A DNA stretch of 64,000 nucleotides from Streptomyces sp. NBC_01224 (GCF_036002945.1 NZ_CP108529.1:8365001-8429000); one strand, 5' to 3'; shown: positions 36,221-45,114, numbered from the stretch's first letter. Numbers and translations: made by a program. Notes: generated by a model from the letters alone, not told the origin.

Positions 36221-36664
36221 GTGGGCAGGGGGCGGGGGGAGCCGCCCGACGAGGAGCTCGGGCCGGTGATGGCGCGCGTGCTCGAGCTGCCCCCGGACGA
36301 CGTGGGTGCCGCAGGCCGATGTCCTGGGCAGTGCCTCCTCGTGGTCTGCCACGGCGGGTCGGGGACGGTCTTCGGCGCCCTCGCGGCAGGCGTCCCGCTG
36401 GCCTGCGTCCCCCTCTTCGCGGACCAGCCCGTGAACGCCCGGCTGGTGACCGAGGCGGGCGCGGGAACAGCTGTCGCCCCGACCGTGGGCCCGGCGGACG
36501 AGTCGACGGTGCTCGGCCCCGACGATGTCTCCCGTATCCGGTCGGCCGTCGAACTGGTCCTCAAGGAACCCTCGTACCGGGCGCGGGCCGAGTGCCTGTC
36601 CGACGAGATACGGGCCACCGCCACGGGCAGGGAGCTGATCGGCGTCCTCGAACCGCGCTCCTGA
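36221..36664 (+). pseudogene. C-terminal remnant of a GT1 (macrolide-type) glycosyltransferase
   Basis: The frame ends with LVVCHGGSGTVFGALAAGVP followed by LACVPLFADQPVNARLVTEAG, the nucleotide-sugar donor motif of GT1 enzymes. Directly upstream the next frame reads WVPQADVLGSAS, which is the segment that should precede it, and VLELPPDD before that belongs to the first frame again, so two frameshifts interrupt the core. The N-terminal acceptor domain, about 230 residues, is missing. Intact members have about 400 residues. Confidence 0.7.
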
Positions 36665-36761
36665 GCCACGACATCCGCAGCTCCGCCCATCGGCACGTCC
36701 GTACGGTGGGGTTCGGAGCGCCGAGGCGCTGTGGCGGCGTACGCGCGGGCATGGGATAGAG

Positions 36762-37967
36762 ATGGCACGAGTATCCGCACCCGTGATCAAGCTCGTCCGG
36801 CGTACGACCGAGCCCGTCGGAGCGCAGACCCTGCGATCCACGGCGGCTTCCGTCATCGCCTACGTCGTGGCGGTGTGGACCCTTCCGCATCCGGCACCGC
36901 TGACCGCACCGCTCACCGCACTCCTCGTCGTACAGGTCACGCTCTACGCCACCCTCACCACGGGGATCCGCCGGGTGAACTCCGTCATCGTCGGGGTGCT
37001 CATCGCCAGTGCGCTCAGCTCCCTGGTGGGACTCAGCTGGTGGAGCCTCGGACTGACCATCTTCGCCTCGCTGATCATCGGGCGGCTGGTGAGGGTCGAC
37101 GAGTTCGTACCCGAGGTGGCGATCAGCGCGATGCTCGTACTGGGCGTCTCGCAGGTCGCCTCCACGGCATGGGACCGCGTGCTGGAGACACTGATCGGCG
37201 CGGGCGTGGGAATGCTGTTCAACCTGCTCTTCGCGCCACCCGTCTGGGTGCAGTCCGCGGGCGCCTCCATCGACAGTCTGGCCCACGCGATGGGACGTAT
37301 GTTCCGTGCGATGGGAGAGGACGTGGGCGGTCACGCCTCCGTCCAGCGGGCGGCCGACCGGCTCCACGAAGCCCGTCGGCTGGACCATGACATCGTGGAG
37401 GTCGATGCTTCACTGCGGCAGGCCGAGGAAAGCCTCACGCTCAACCCGCGCGTCCGGCAGGGAATGCTGTACCGGGTCGTGCTGCGTACCGGTCTGGACA
37501 CCCTGGAGATCTGCGCCGTGGTGCTGCGGGTGCTGTCACGCACCCTGACCGACCTGGCCAAGGCCCGCACCGACGAGACGCTGTTCCCCGCCGACGTGGC
37601 CGAATCCCTGACGGATCTGTTCGGGCAGATGGCCGGTGCCATCGAGAGCTTCTCGGAGTTGATCACCACTCCGGTCGCGGAGAACGGCGAGGAGGCCGAG
37701 GACCGGCTCGCCCGCGCACTCGCCGTCAGCCGTGCGACCAGGGACCGGGTGGCGATCCTGCTCCTCGAAGACGTTCAGGAACATCCCAGACAGTGGCAGT
37801 TGCACGGAGCCCTGCTTGCCGAGGTCGACCGGATTCTGGACGAGCTCGACATCGACAAGCGCACGGAACGCCTGGGCAAGGAACTCGACCGGCACTCGGC
37901 GCAACTGCACGAACGCCATCCCTGGTTGCGTGCCGTATCGCGCAGGCTGCGAGGCGGCCAGGCCTGA
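36762..37967 (+). CDS. FUSC/aromatic-acid exporter-like membrane protein
   Basis: 401 residues. The first 170 hold about five or six membrane helices (ASVIAYVVAVWTLP, LTALLVVQVTLYATLT, GVLIASALSSLVGLS, LTIFASLIIGRLV, VLETLIGAGVGMLFNLLFAPP), matching the FUSC/ArAE half-domain; the remaining 220 are an alpha-helical cytosolic domain with coiled-coil character. The N-terminal FUSC motif ending in FAPPVWVQ is common in streptomycetes. Transport of aromatic or acidic compounds is family knowledge only; the half-size means it may work as an oligomer. Convergent with the PP2C gene. Confidence 0.8.
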   Translation: MARVSAPVIKLVRRTTEPVGAQTLRSTAASVIAYVVAVWTLPHPAPLTAPLTALLVVQVTLYATLTTGIRRVNSVIVGVLIASALSSLVGLSWWSLGLTIFASLIIGRLVRVDEFVPEVAISAMLVLGVSQVASTAWDRVLETLIGAGVGMLFNLLFAPPVWVQSAGASIDSLAHAMGRMFRAMGEDVGGHASVQRAADRLHEARRLDHDIVEVDASLRQAEESLTLNPRVRQGMLYRVVLRTGLDTLEICAVVLRVLSRTLTDLAKARTDETLFPADVAESLTDLFGQMAGAIESFSELITTPVAENGEEAEDRLARALAVSRATRDRVAILLLEDVQEHPRQWQLHGALLAEVDRILDELDIDKRTERLGKELDRHSAQLHERHPWLRAVSRRLRGGQA

Positions 37968-37986
37968 GCGGTGCGGGCGGGTGGCG

Positions 37987-39108
37987 TCACCCGGAGGCCG
38001 GAAGCCGTTCGATGGCGACCATCGCCGCATCGTCGCCCAGGCGGCCGCCGGCGTGGCGGACAAGGTCGGCACAGAGGGATTCCAGCAGGGAGTCCGGGCC
38101 CTGGCCGCACCGCAATGCGGCCCGCTCCGGGAGCGGATAGAAGACCCCTGACCGGTCCCGGGACTCGATGACACCGTCCGTGTACAGAAGCAGGGTGTCG
38201 CCGACGCCGAAGGCGAACGTCTCCGCCGTGTGTTCGGTGACCAGCAGGTGCGTCAGACCGAGCGGCGGGGCGGGCGCTCGTACTTTGAGCGGGATCGCCT
38301 CTCCCGCGCGCAGCAGGAGCGGCGGTGGATGACCGCAGCTGACGAGGTGGAGTTCGGTGGAGGCATCGGGGATGTCGAGCACGGCCGCGGTGACAAAGGA
38401 CTCCGCAAGGTCGTCGTCCACGCCTTCGTGAACGGTGTGGTTCTCGTTCAGTGCGATGCTCGCCTCCAGATGCGCCACCAGATCGGGCAACTGCGATTCC
38501 TGGCGGGAAAGAGCGTGGAAGGCACCCAGGACGCTGGCTGCCTCGCCGATCGCGGACAGTCCCTTACCGCGGACATCGCCGATGATCATGCGGGTTCCGT
38601 CGGTGGTGCGGGCGGCAGCGTACAGGTCGCCCCCGATCTGCGCCTCCGCCTCCGCGGCCAGATAGACCGAGGCGATGCGCAGGGGGCCACTGCGCCTGGG
38701 CAGCGGCCGCAGCACCACTCGCTGCGCCGCTTCGGCGACCGAACGGAGCTGGGACACCGCCTGCTCGTTCCGTTCTCTCAGATGGGCGAAGAAGGTGACG
38801 AAGCCAGAGATGAGAATGAGCGCGATGATCTGGTAGGTGTGATTGAGGTCGTTGATGCTGGTGCGCGCGATGGCCACCAGGGATTGGGCCAGCACGGCGA
38901 CCGCACCGACGAAAGCGGTCATGCGCGGCCCGGTGAAAGAGGCAGCCACCGCAGGAGCCGCCACCAGGAACGGGCCCATGTGAACATCCGGCGGCGAGAT
39001 GACGTCAACCACCGTGACGACGGCGATCAGCGCGAACGGCATCGCCACGAGAGCGTTCCTGCGTCTTCGGGTCTTTGGGGACGGCTGCAGGAACCGCCGG
39101 GAAGCCAT
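37987..39108 (-). CDS. membrane-anchored PP2C/SpoIIE-type serine phosphatase
   Basis: About 373 residues from ATG 39108; the frame is open further upstream but the paralog and the placement of the membrane segments favour this start. Membrane helices occupy about residues 20-115 (LVAMPFALIAVVTVVDVI, VAASFTGPRMTAFVGAVAVL, IIALILISGFVTFFAHL). The phosphatase domain has AQIGGDLYA, IGDVRGKGLSAIGEAA, VSCGHPPPLLL, LLLYTDGVIESRD and GDDAAMVAI, so all metal-binding aspartates are present. It shares order, loops and most motifs with the protein at 1329-2546. Targets are probably phosphorylated anti-anti-sigma factors (family knowledge). Confidence 0.87.
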   Translation of the reverse strand: MASRRFLQPSPKTRRRRNALVAMPFALIAVVTVVDVISPPDVHMGPFLVAAPAVAASFTGPRMTAFVGAVAVLAQSLVAIARTSINDLNHTYQIIALILISGFVTFFAHLRERNEQAVSQLRSVAEAAQRVVLRPLPRRSGPLRIASVYLAAEAEAQIGGDLYAAARTTDGTRMIIGDVRGKGLSAIGEAASVLGAFHALSRQESQLPDLVAHLEASIALNENHTVHEGVDDDLAESFVTAAVLDIPDASTELHLVSCGHPPPLLLRAGEAIPLKVRAPAPPLGLTHLLVTEHTAETFAFGVGDTLLLYTDGVIESRDRSGVFYPLPERAALRCGQGPDSLLESLCADLVRHAGGRLGDDAAMVAIERLPASG

Positions 39109-39318
39109 GCTTCCGGGATACCGCACCCGGTCCGCCTCCGCTCCCCGTACAGCTGATCGGCAGGGCACGGCACACTCTCGGCTTCCGTCACTCCGTGTTG
39201 CATGTCGTTCACTCCGGCGGTCGCGCGTTTTCACTCCTTTGCTTCGCGCGTCGCGCCGTCCGGGCCGGGCCTGGCAACGCTGAGCCCACCAACCGCTCCT
39301 CGACGAAGAGAGAACAGC

Positions 39319-40323
39319 ATGACCATCTCAACCCTCCTCGCCCCGCGGATGTGGATACGCGGGAGGCGCGTGCAGACCGTCGCCGCGGCGCTCGTCGCGG
39401 CCGCCCTTGCCGCGGCCGCCGGACCTGCCGCAGCCGATGGCGGTGCCGATCCGCCCGGCGCCAAGCCCACGGTAGTGGTGGTACACGGCGCGTTCGCCGA
39501 TGCCTCGGGCTGGAACGGCGTGGTGGAACGCCTGCAGCGTGACGGGTACAAGGTCATGGCCCCGGCCAATCCGCTGCGCGGGCTCGCTGGTGACTCGGCG
39601 TACATAGCCGGCGTGCTGAAGAGCATCAAGGGCCCGATCGTGCTGGCCGGGCATTCCTACGGCGGTGCGGTGATCAGCAACGCCGCCGCGGGGAACCCGC
39701 AAGTGAAGTCGCTGGTGTTCGTGTCCGCGCTCATGCCGGACAAGGGGGAGAGGCTGTCGGACCTGTCCGCGAAGTTCGCGGGAAGCGAGCTGAACGCGGC
39801 TCTGAAGCCGGTGCCGTTCCCGGAGGCCGACGGAAAGGAGGGGACTGATCTGTACATCCGGCCCGACAGGTTCCACGACGTCTTCGCGGCGGACGTGCCG
39901 TCGGGCACCACGGCCGTGATGGCCGCCACTCAGCGCCCCATCAACGGAGCCGCGTTCATGGACACGGCGGCTGCGGCGGCCTGGAAGACCATTCCGTCCT
40001 GGGCGCTGGTGGCCACCCGGGACAAGGCCATCGCCCCGGATCTCGAACGCTTCGAGGCCAAGCGCGCCAATTCGCACACCGTCGAGGTCGACTCCTCCCA
40101 CGTCGCGATGATGTCGCACCCCGATGTCGTCGCCGATCTCATCCGGCAGGCCGCCGGAGACCGAACACCCGCGAAGTCGCTCATGGCCCCGACGGGCACC
40201 AGCACTGTGGTCCTGGCCTGGATCGGCGGACTCGCGGGCGTGACCGTCCTGACAGGCGCGGGCCTGGTGACGGCGGCCCGCAAGCGCCGGGTCACCAATG
40301 GCGTTCCCGACAGGGCCTCCTGA
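39319..40323 (+). CDS. secreted alpha/beta hydrolase with C-terminal membrane anchor
   Basis: 334 residues from ATG 39319 (GAAGAGAGAA upstream). A signal peptide covers residues about 1-38 (RVQTVAAALVAAALAAAAG). The catalytic part has VVVVHGAFADASGWNGVV (oxyanion loop), LAGHSYGGAVIS with the nucleophile Ser, and DSSHVAMMSHPD with the catalytic His, as in salicylate-esterase/MES-like hydrolases. Unusually, the last 40 residues form a hydrophobic helix (VVLAWIGGLAGVTVLTGAGLV) followed by AARKRR, a typical stop-transfer anchor, so the enzyme should stay on the outer membrane face. The substrate is unknown. Confidence 0.85.
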   Translation: MTISTLLAPRMWIRGRRVQTVAAALVAAALAAAAGPAAADGGADPPGAKPTVVVVHGAFADASGWNGVVERLQRDGYKVMAPANPLRGLAGDSAYIAGVLKSIKGPIVLAGHSYGGAVISNAAAGNPQVKSLVFVSALMPDKGERLSDLSAKFAGSELNAALKPVPFPEADGKEGTDLYIRPDRFHDVFAADVPSGTTAVMAATQRPINGAAFMDTAAAAAWKTIPSWALVATRDKAIAPDLERFEAKRANSHTVEVDSSHVAMMSHPDVVADLIRQAAGDRTPAKSLMAPTGTSTVVLAWIGGLAGVTVLTGAGLVTAARKRRVTNGVPDRAS

Positions 40324-40408
40324 CACGAATGCACGGATCAGCGAGCACCCGGGAGCAGGCCGGACCCCGGGATCCGCTGCGCCCGTCGCGGCACGGCGCC
40401 ACCGATAA

Positions 40409-40560
40409 GAAGCGGTGCGAGGCCCCGTAGAGCCGGATGCCTGCCGTGCCCAGAAGGATATTGCCGCCCACCTCACTGTCGTCGCCGGACCGCAGGACGA
40501 TCGAGCCCCGGCTTCGGTCCAGCACGGCGTTGTTTTTCACGCCGGCTCCTGCCGAGGGAG
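40409..40560 (-). pseudogene. relic of a right-handed beta-helix polysaccharide lyase (PL6-like)
   Basis: The minus frame reads GAGVKNNAVLDRSRGSIVLR, then SGDDSEVGGNILLGTAGIRL, then YGASHRF, a repeat pattern of N-N-x-V and G-N-x-L-L-G turns typical of the central beta-helix of alginate lyase/chondroitinase B (PL6) proteins. Both ends are lost: before it a hairpin, after it unrelated sequence and no stop for 35 codons. Fewer than 50 of about 450-700 residues remain. It sits at the edge of the glycan locus, next to the toroid protein gene. Confidence 0.55.
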
Positions 40561-40594
40561 CTCCGCTCCGGCCTCGGGCCGAGGCGGAGCTCCT
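40558..40594. terminator. bidirectional hairpin terminator
   Basis: GGAGCTCCGC (40558-40567) pairs perfectly with GCGGAGCTCC (40585-40594), with a second small stem CTCGG/CCGAG in the loop. It lies between the convergent hydrolase and toroid-protein genes. Confidence 0.65.
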
Positions 40595-40600
40595 GGGTGT

Positions 40601-42412
40601 CTACGGCACCAGCAGGGTCTCCGACAGGCGGGGCGACGGCGGTGCCGCGCCGTCCACCGTCGCGGAGTGCAGCGCGGCGTGCTCCTCGCGGGATACGACC
40701 GACCGGCCGCCGCGCACTGTCAGCCGGCGTCCCTGAGGGGTTGTCCAGCACACCTCGGCGCAGTCGCCGACCACATCCACCTCGGGATCCGGCACCGGCT
40801 CCCCGCCCTGCTCCGTACCGGACGGCACGAGGGAAAGGGTCCCCGCCGCGAACGTGTCGCCCAACGCCGCCCAGTCCAGCTCGACCGGGGTCGCGCTGTC
40901 GAAAAGGACGACTTCGATCCGCACCCCGTCAGCGAGCGGGACCAGCCGGGCCGTCGGCGTACGGCCGCCGAAACTGCCCCCGGCCAGGCTGAAGCCCAGC
41001 CGCGCCGTCCCCAGGTCGAGGTCGACATCGCCGTCGACCACGGACGCCTCCGCTACGGGCGGCGCACCGATCACGTCCACCACCAGACGCAGCGACCGCG
41101 CCCGGAACCGGTCACCCGGCTCGATCATGTCGAGGTGGTGGTGCCGGTCTCCCGCCGGGCAGGCAAAACCCGTCAGCCAGGCCACATGCGGGCCGCTCTG
41201 CACGGTGGAGAGCACACCGGACGCGAAGTCGAAGTCCTCCGCCCCGTCGTCCTTCATCAGATGGACGTGCAGATGCCCGGGGGAGCCGTCGGGGCGCACC
41301 CAGTGGCCGAACAGTGGGCGGCGCTGCAGCCAGGTGTCCTGGTGGTTCACGCTGCCCAGTGTGGTGACCGCGTCCAGCCAGGTGGTTCCCGTCTCCGGGG
41401 AAGGGCTCTCGGCGAAGAGCTCCCGGTGCTCACGCTCACCCTTCAGTGCCAGCAGTCGTGGCAGGGCCCAGTCGGGCATGCGGTAGTCCACACAGGCGTG
41501 CACACCGATCGACATCTCCCCCCGGACAGGGCCGATCTCCGGGGTTCCCAGCACACCGCGTACCGCCTTCACCAGGAACGGTGGCACGCCCAGATCGTTG
41601 CTGTAGCAGCGGGCCATGGGGCCGGAGAGTTGACGGGTCGGCGGGTGCCAGCGGGCCAGGAAGTGCAGCCAGAGCCGGTCGTGCAGCCGGTTGTTGAGCT
41701 CCAGCACCTCCTCGTCCCGGACGTGTTCCCTGATCAGGGTCAGCGTCTGGAACACGACACCCCAGTAGGTCGGGCTGTTGAATTCGGTGAAGCTGCCGGT
41801 GCTGTCAATCGCCTCGCACAGCCGCACCATGCGGTCCTTGCCGTAGGCGAACAGCGCCTCGTCGTCGAGGATCCTCCCGGCGGCAAGCGTGACGAACGTA
41901 CCCATCACGGCGACGTTGGTGTACGCCATGTGGACATTCCGGCGGACGATCGACGCCGCCGCGTGCCGTACCGACTCCCGGAGTTCACGCAGCACCGCGG
42001 GTGGCAGACGGTCGCCGTGCCGGGCGTGCACCAGCAGCAGCTGGATACCGAGGAAGTCCGCCCAGTTCCAGTCGGCGGGGTCCATCCTCGCTGCCGGTTC
42101 CTCGGCGTAATAGCCCCAGATGCCGTAGGTGGCGCTCTCCGTCAACCGGTCCTGGAGCTCCGCGATCCGCAGGATCACGGAGTGGGCGCGCTCGCCGTCG
42201 CCGTCACCGTCCCGTTCGAGCAGGAGCAGCGCGTACTGCAGGGAGTTGCGGGTGGGGTGCGCAGGGCCGCCCTTGATGCGGGTGTGGATGGGGTTGTACG
42301 GGGCTTCGACCTGCAGCAGGTTCGCCTCGGAGTCCCAGCAGCGGTCGCCCTCGGAAAGGGCCGCTCGCAGCAGGGCGCGGTCGTACTCGGCGGCCGACCA
42401 GGCAGGGTGCAC
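40601..42412 (-). CDS. unassigned protein, probable (alpha/alpha) toroid plus beta-sandwich lyase-like
   Basis: 603 residues, no signal peptide, so probably cytosolic. The N-terminal 350 residues are mostly helical with regularly spaced aromatic and His/Asp residues (TYGIWGYYAEEPAARMDPAD, NVHMAYTNVAVMGTFVTL, SFTEFNSPTYWGVVFQTL), as in (alpha/alpha) toroid domains of polysaccharide lyases and GH families. The rest, from about WLQRRPLFGHWV on, is rich in beta strands, including HLHVHLMKDDG and DRHHHLDMIEPGDRF, with many histidines suiting metal or sugar binding. I cannot assign a known family. The gene is preceded by a LacI box at 42463-42478 and diverges from the CUT1 importer, so it likely acts on the imported sugar (inference). 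Confidence 0.7.
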   Translation of the reverse strand: MHPAWSAAEYDRALLRAALSEGDRCWDSEANLLQVEAPYNPIHTRIKGGPAHPTRNSLQYALLLLERDGDGDGERAHSVILRIAELQDRLTESATYGIWGYYAEEPAARMDPADWNWADFLGIQLLLVHARHGDRLPPAVLRELRESVRHAAASIVRRNVHMAYTNVAVMGTFVTLAAGRILDDEALFAYGKDRMVRLCEAIDSTGSFTEFNSPTYWGVVFQTLTLIREHVRDEEVLELNNRLHDRLWLHFLARWHPPTRQLSGPMARCYSNDLGVPPFLVKAVRGVLGTPEIGPVRGEMSIGVHACVDYRMPDWALPRLLALKGEREHRELFAESPSPETGTTWLDAVTTLGSVNHQDTWLQRRPLFGHWVRPDGSPGHLHVHLMKDDGAEDFDFASGVLSTVQSGPHVAWLTGFACPAGDRHHHLDMIEPGDRFRARSLRLVVDVIGAPPVAEASVVDGDVDLDLGTARLGFSLAGGSFGGRTPTARLVPLADGVRIEVVLFDSATPVELDWAALGDTFAAGTLSLVPSGTEQGGEPVPDPEVDVVGDCAEVCWTTPQGRRLTVRGGRSVVSREEHAALHSATVDGAAPPSPRLSETLLVP

Positions 42413-42431
42413 GGGATGTCCTCCAGCTCGC

Positions 42432-42450
42432 GATCGTCGGACCGACGATC
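42432..42450. promoter_or_regulatory. perfect 19-bp palindrome in the leader of the toroid gene
   Basis: GATCGTCGGACCGACGATC is a perfect inverted repeat (9-bp arms, one central base) 20 bases upstream of the toroid gene start and beside the LacI box. It may bind another regulator or fold in the transcript. Confidence 0.5.
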
Positions 42451-42462
42451 TCCGGCAACGCT

Positions 42463-42478
42463 TGGGAAACGTTTTCCA
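42463..42478. promoter_or_regulatory. LacI-type operator 1
   Basis: TGGGAAACGTTTTCCA, a palindrome with one mismatched pair, 51 bases upstream of the toroid-protein start. It carries the central CG and flanking A/T runs characteristic of LacI-family operators. Confidence 0.75.
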
Positions 42479-42590
42479 GAGGCTAAGTCGATGTCAACGG
42501 TCGGGCAAGGGGCATGCGGTGAGAACCCGGGTCAGAAGTCCATCCCGAACCCATTGACGCAGCGATATTGGGCGGTGCAAGGTGACCCCG

Positions 42591-42610
42591 GCTGGAAAAC
42601 GCTTTCCAGC
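42591..42610. promoter_or_regulatory. LacI-type operator 2
   Basis: GCTGGAAAACGCTTTCCAGC, a 20-bp palindrome with one mismatched pair, 33 bases before the start of the sugar-binding lipoprotein gene. The best conserved of the five boxes. Confidence 0.8.
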
Positions 42611-42642
42611 CGGTTCCGGTCTGCCCCTGAATGGAGTCCCCG

Positions 42643-44025
42643 ATGAGACCCTCCCTGCGCATCGCCCTGACGGGCGTCACCGCGGGTGCGCTCGTCTGCG
42701 TGCTTGCCTCGTGTTCCGGTTCCGGCAGTGACACCGCCGGCGACGGTACGGTGACCATCACCGTTTCCGGGCGCCCGCCGGCCACCGATGCGGCCTCACT
42801 CAAGACCTTCGACGCGCGGGTGGCGGAGTTCGAGAAGGCCAACCCCAAGATCAAGATCAAGACGAACGAGTACCAGTACGACCAGCAGAGCTTCCAGACC
42901 AAGGTCGGCGGCGGCAGCCTGGAGACGATCGTCCGGGTGCCGCTCACCGAGATGTCGGGCCTGATCAAGCGTAAGCAGATCGCCGACCTCACCGCCGACT
43001 TCAAGAGGCTGAAGCACAGCGAGGACTTCAACGAGGTCGCGCTCGGCGCCGCGAAGGGCCTGGACGGCAAGATCTACGGAATACCCACCGAGGAGTATGC
43101 GCTCGGACTGGTCTACAACCGGGATCTCTTCAAGAAGGCCGGACTCGACCCCGACCAGCCGCCGGCCACCTGGCCCGAGGTCCGTGCCGCGGCCAAGGCG
43201 ATCTCCGAGAAGACCGATGCCACCGGCTACGCCCAGATGACCAAGGAGAACACCGGTGGCTGGATGCTCACCGCCATGGCCTACTCATTCGGTGACACCA
43301 TGCAGGAGGAGTCCGGCGGCAAGTGGGCCAACACCTTCGACCATTCCGACAGCGGCGCCGAGAAGTCCCTGAAGGCGCTCAAGGAGATGCGCTGGACGGA
43401 TCAGTCGATGGGCAAGAACCAGCTGCGCAACCTCACCGACATGGAGAAGGACTTCTCCGCCGGAAAGATCGGCATGACGATCGCCGGGCCCAGCATCATC
43501 GGCCACTACATCCAGCAGTACAAGGGCGACCCGGAGACCATCGGGCTCTCCGCCATCCCCACGGACGGCAGCAGCAAGCGGACCCTGGCCGGCGGCACCA
43601 TCGCCGTGATCAGCCCCAGGGCCACCCCGCAACAGCGTGAGGCCGCGGCGAAGTTCATCGACTTCTACTACCTCGCTCCCAAGTACGACGTCGCGCTCGG
43701 CGAGAAGGACGCGGCGGCCAAGAAGAAGGACGGCGCCGTCATCGGTGCGCCGACCGTCCCGTTCTACAAACCGGCCATCGCCGACCCGGTCCAGGCCGCA
43801 ATCGACAAGCAGGCCAATGTGCCGGTCGCGCACTTCGCCCCGTACAGCAAGGCACTCGGTGAATACGAGCTGGTCATCGAGCCGCCCGTCGAGGCACAGA
43901 ACGTCTACAAGGCCCTCGACAGCGCCGTCCAGGCCGTACTGACACGCGAGGACGCCGACCCGGCCGAGCAGCTGAAGAAGGCCGCCTCACAGGTCAAGTC
44001 CCAGGTGGAACGGGCGCAGAACTAA
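42643..44025 (+). CDS. CUT1 sugar ABC importer, binding lipoprotein
   Basis: 460 residues from ATG 42643, chosen because GGAG lies 6 bases upstream; an in-frame ATG four codons earlier lacks a ribosome site. A lipobox (VLASC) follows the signal helix ALTGVTAGALVCVLA. The mature part is SBP_bac_1: VTITVSGRPPATDAASLKTFD, then a DLTADF hinge and GKIYGIPTEEYALGLVYNRD, where aromatic residues usually cradle sugars, and MTIAGPSIIGHYIQQY. It captures an oligosaccharide outside the cell. Two permeases follow; no ATPase lies in the locus, so a shared MsiK-type ATPase is likely used, as is usual in Streptomyces. Confidence 0.93.
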   Translation: MRPSLRIALTGVTAGALVCVLASCSGSGSDTAGDGTVTITVSGRPPATDAASLKTFDARVAEFEKANPKIKIKTNEYQYDQQSFQTKVGGGSLETIVRVPLTEMSGLIKRKQIADLTADFKRLKHSEDFNEVALGAAKGLDGKIYGIPTEEYALGLVYNRDLFKKAGLDPDQPPATWPEVRAAAKAISEKTDATGYAQMTKENTGGWMLTAMAYSFGDTMQEESGGKWANTFDHSDSGAEKSLKALKEMRWTDQSMGKNQLRNLTDMEKDFSAGKIGMTIAGPSIIGHYIQQYKGDPETIGLSAIPTDGSSKRTLAGGTIAVISPRATPQQREAAAKFIDFYYLAPKYDVALGEKDAAAKKKDGAVIGAPTVPFYKPAIADPVQAAIDKQANVPVAHFAPYSKALGEYELVIEPPVEAQNVYKALDSAVQAVLTREDADPAEQLKKAASQVKSQVERAQN

Positions 44026-44082
44026 GGCGTGTCCGGCACATCAGGCACTGAGCACAGCACGAGGAGAGGCGAGGAGACGTCA

Positions 44083-45114
44083 ATGAGCAGGTCACACGCG
44101 CCTGTCGCGCCCGCCGGGAACCGCACCGAGAAGAACCGGACGCAGAAACGCCGTTCCGCCGGCCCCTCCGCGCTCCGGACGCGGACGTCGGACGGGCCGC
44201 CGCGCACCGCCTCCCCGCGTCGCGGCGGCCCGGCGGAACGCTTCGTCCACTGGGTCAGGCAAGGAGGTGTCACCACCATCCTGTTCGGCCTGCCCATGGT
44301 GCTGTGCTTCGCCTACTTCTCCTGGTGGCCGATCGTCCGGAGCGTGCAGCTCAGCTTCGAGCAGACCAATCTGATCGGCCCCGGCACCTGGGTGGGACTG
44401 GACAACTTCCGGCATGTGCTGGAGGACCCGCTGCTGTGGACGGCCGTCAAGAACACCGCACTGTTCGCGGCGCTCGCCCTGCTGATCGGCTTCCCGGTGC
44501 CGCTCTTCCTCGCGGTGCTCATCGCCGAACTGCGGCGCGGCAGCACGCTGTTCCGAATCCTCGCCTACCTTCCGGTGGCCATTCCCCCGGTGGTCTCCGT
44601 CCTGCTCTGGAAATGGTTCTACGACCCGGACGCCGGCCTGTTCAACCAGCTGCTGGCCCATGTGGGCCTCGGCCCGTACCCCTGGCTCCAGTCCACCGAC
44701 ACCGCGATGCTGTCGATCGTCCTGGAAGCCACCTGGGCCGGCTTCGGCTCCACGGTGATCATCTATCTGGCGGCGCTCGGCTCCGTACCGACCGAACTGT
44801 ACGAGGCCGCCGAGATCGACGCCGCGGGTATCTGGCGCCGGGTCTGGCACATCACCCTGCCGTCGCTGCGCGGGGTCATCCTGATCATGCTGCTGCTCCA
44901 GATCATCGGCACCCTTCAGGTCTTCACCGAACCCTTCGTGATGACGGACGGCGGCCCGGAGGACTCCACCGTCACTGTCCTGATGCTGATCTACAACTAC
45001 GCCTTCCAGAACGGCGACTACGGAGCCGCGACCGCGCTCAGCGTGCTGCTGGCCCTCGTGCTCGGCGTGCTCTCGGCGATCTATCTGCGGGCGACGAAGA
45101 GCTGGAGCAACTGA
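44083..45114 (+). CDS. CUT1 sugar ABC importer, permease 1
   Basis: 343 residues from ATG 44083 with GAGGAG upstream. About 60 residues of basic, Pro/Arg-rich cytosolic tail precede six membrane helices, longer than normal for the family. The EAA loop reads YEAAEIDAAGIWRRVWHITLP, and IIGTLQVFTEPFVMTDGG is a standard MalF-type segment. It ends with one base shared with the next gene's ATG (TGATG), so the two subunits are translationally coupled. Confidence 0.93.
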   Translation: MSRSHAPVAPAGNRTEKNRTQKRRSAGPSALRTRTSDGPPRTASPRRGGPAERFVHWVRQGGVTTILFGLPMVLCFAYFSWWPIVRSVQLSFEQTNLIGPGTWVGLDNFRHVLEDPLLWTAVKNTALFAALALLIGFPVPLFLAVLIAELRRGSTLFRILAYLPVAIPPVVSVLLWKWFYDPDAGLFNQLLAHVGLGPYPWLQSTDTAMLSIVLEATWAGFGSTVIIYLAALGSVPTELYEAAEIDAAGIWRRVWHITLPSLRGVILIMLLLQIIGTLQVFTEPFVMTDGGPEDSTVTVLMLIYNYAFQNGDYGAATALSVLLALVLGVLSAIYLRATKSWSN

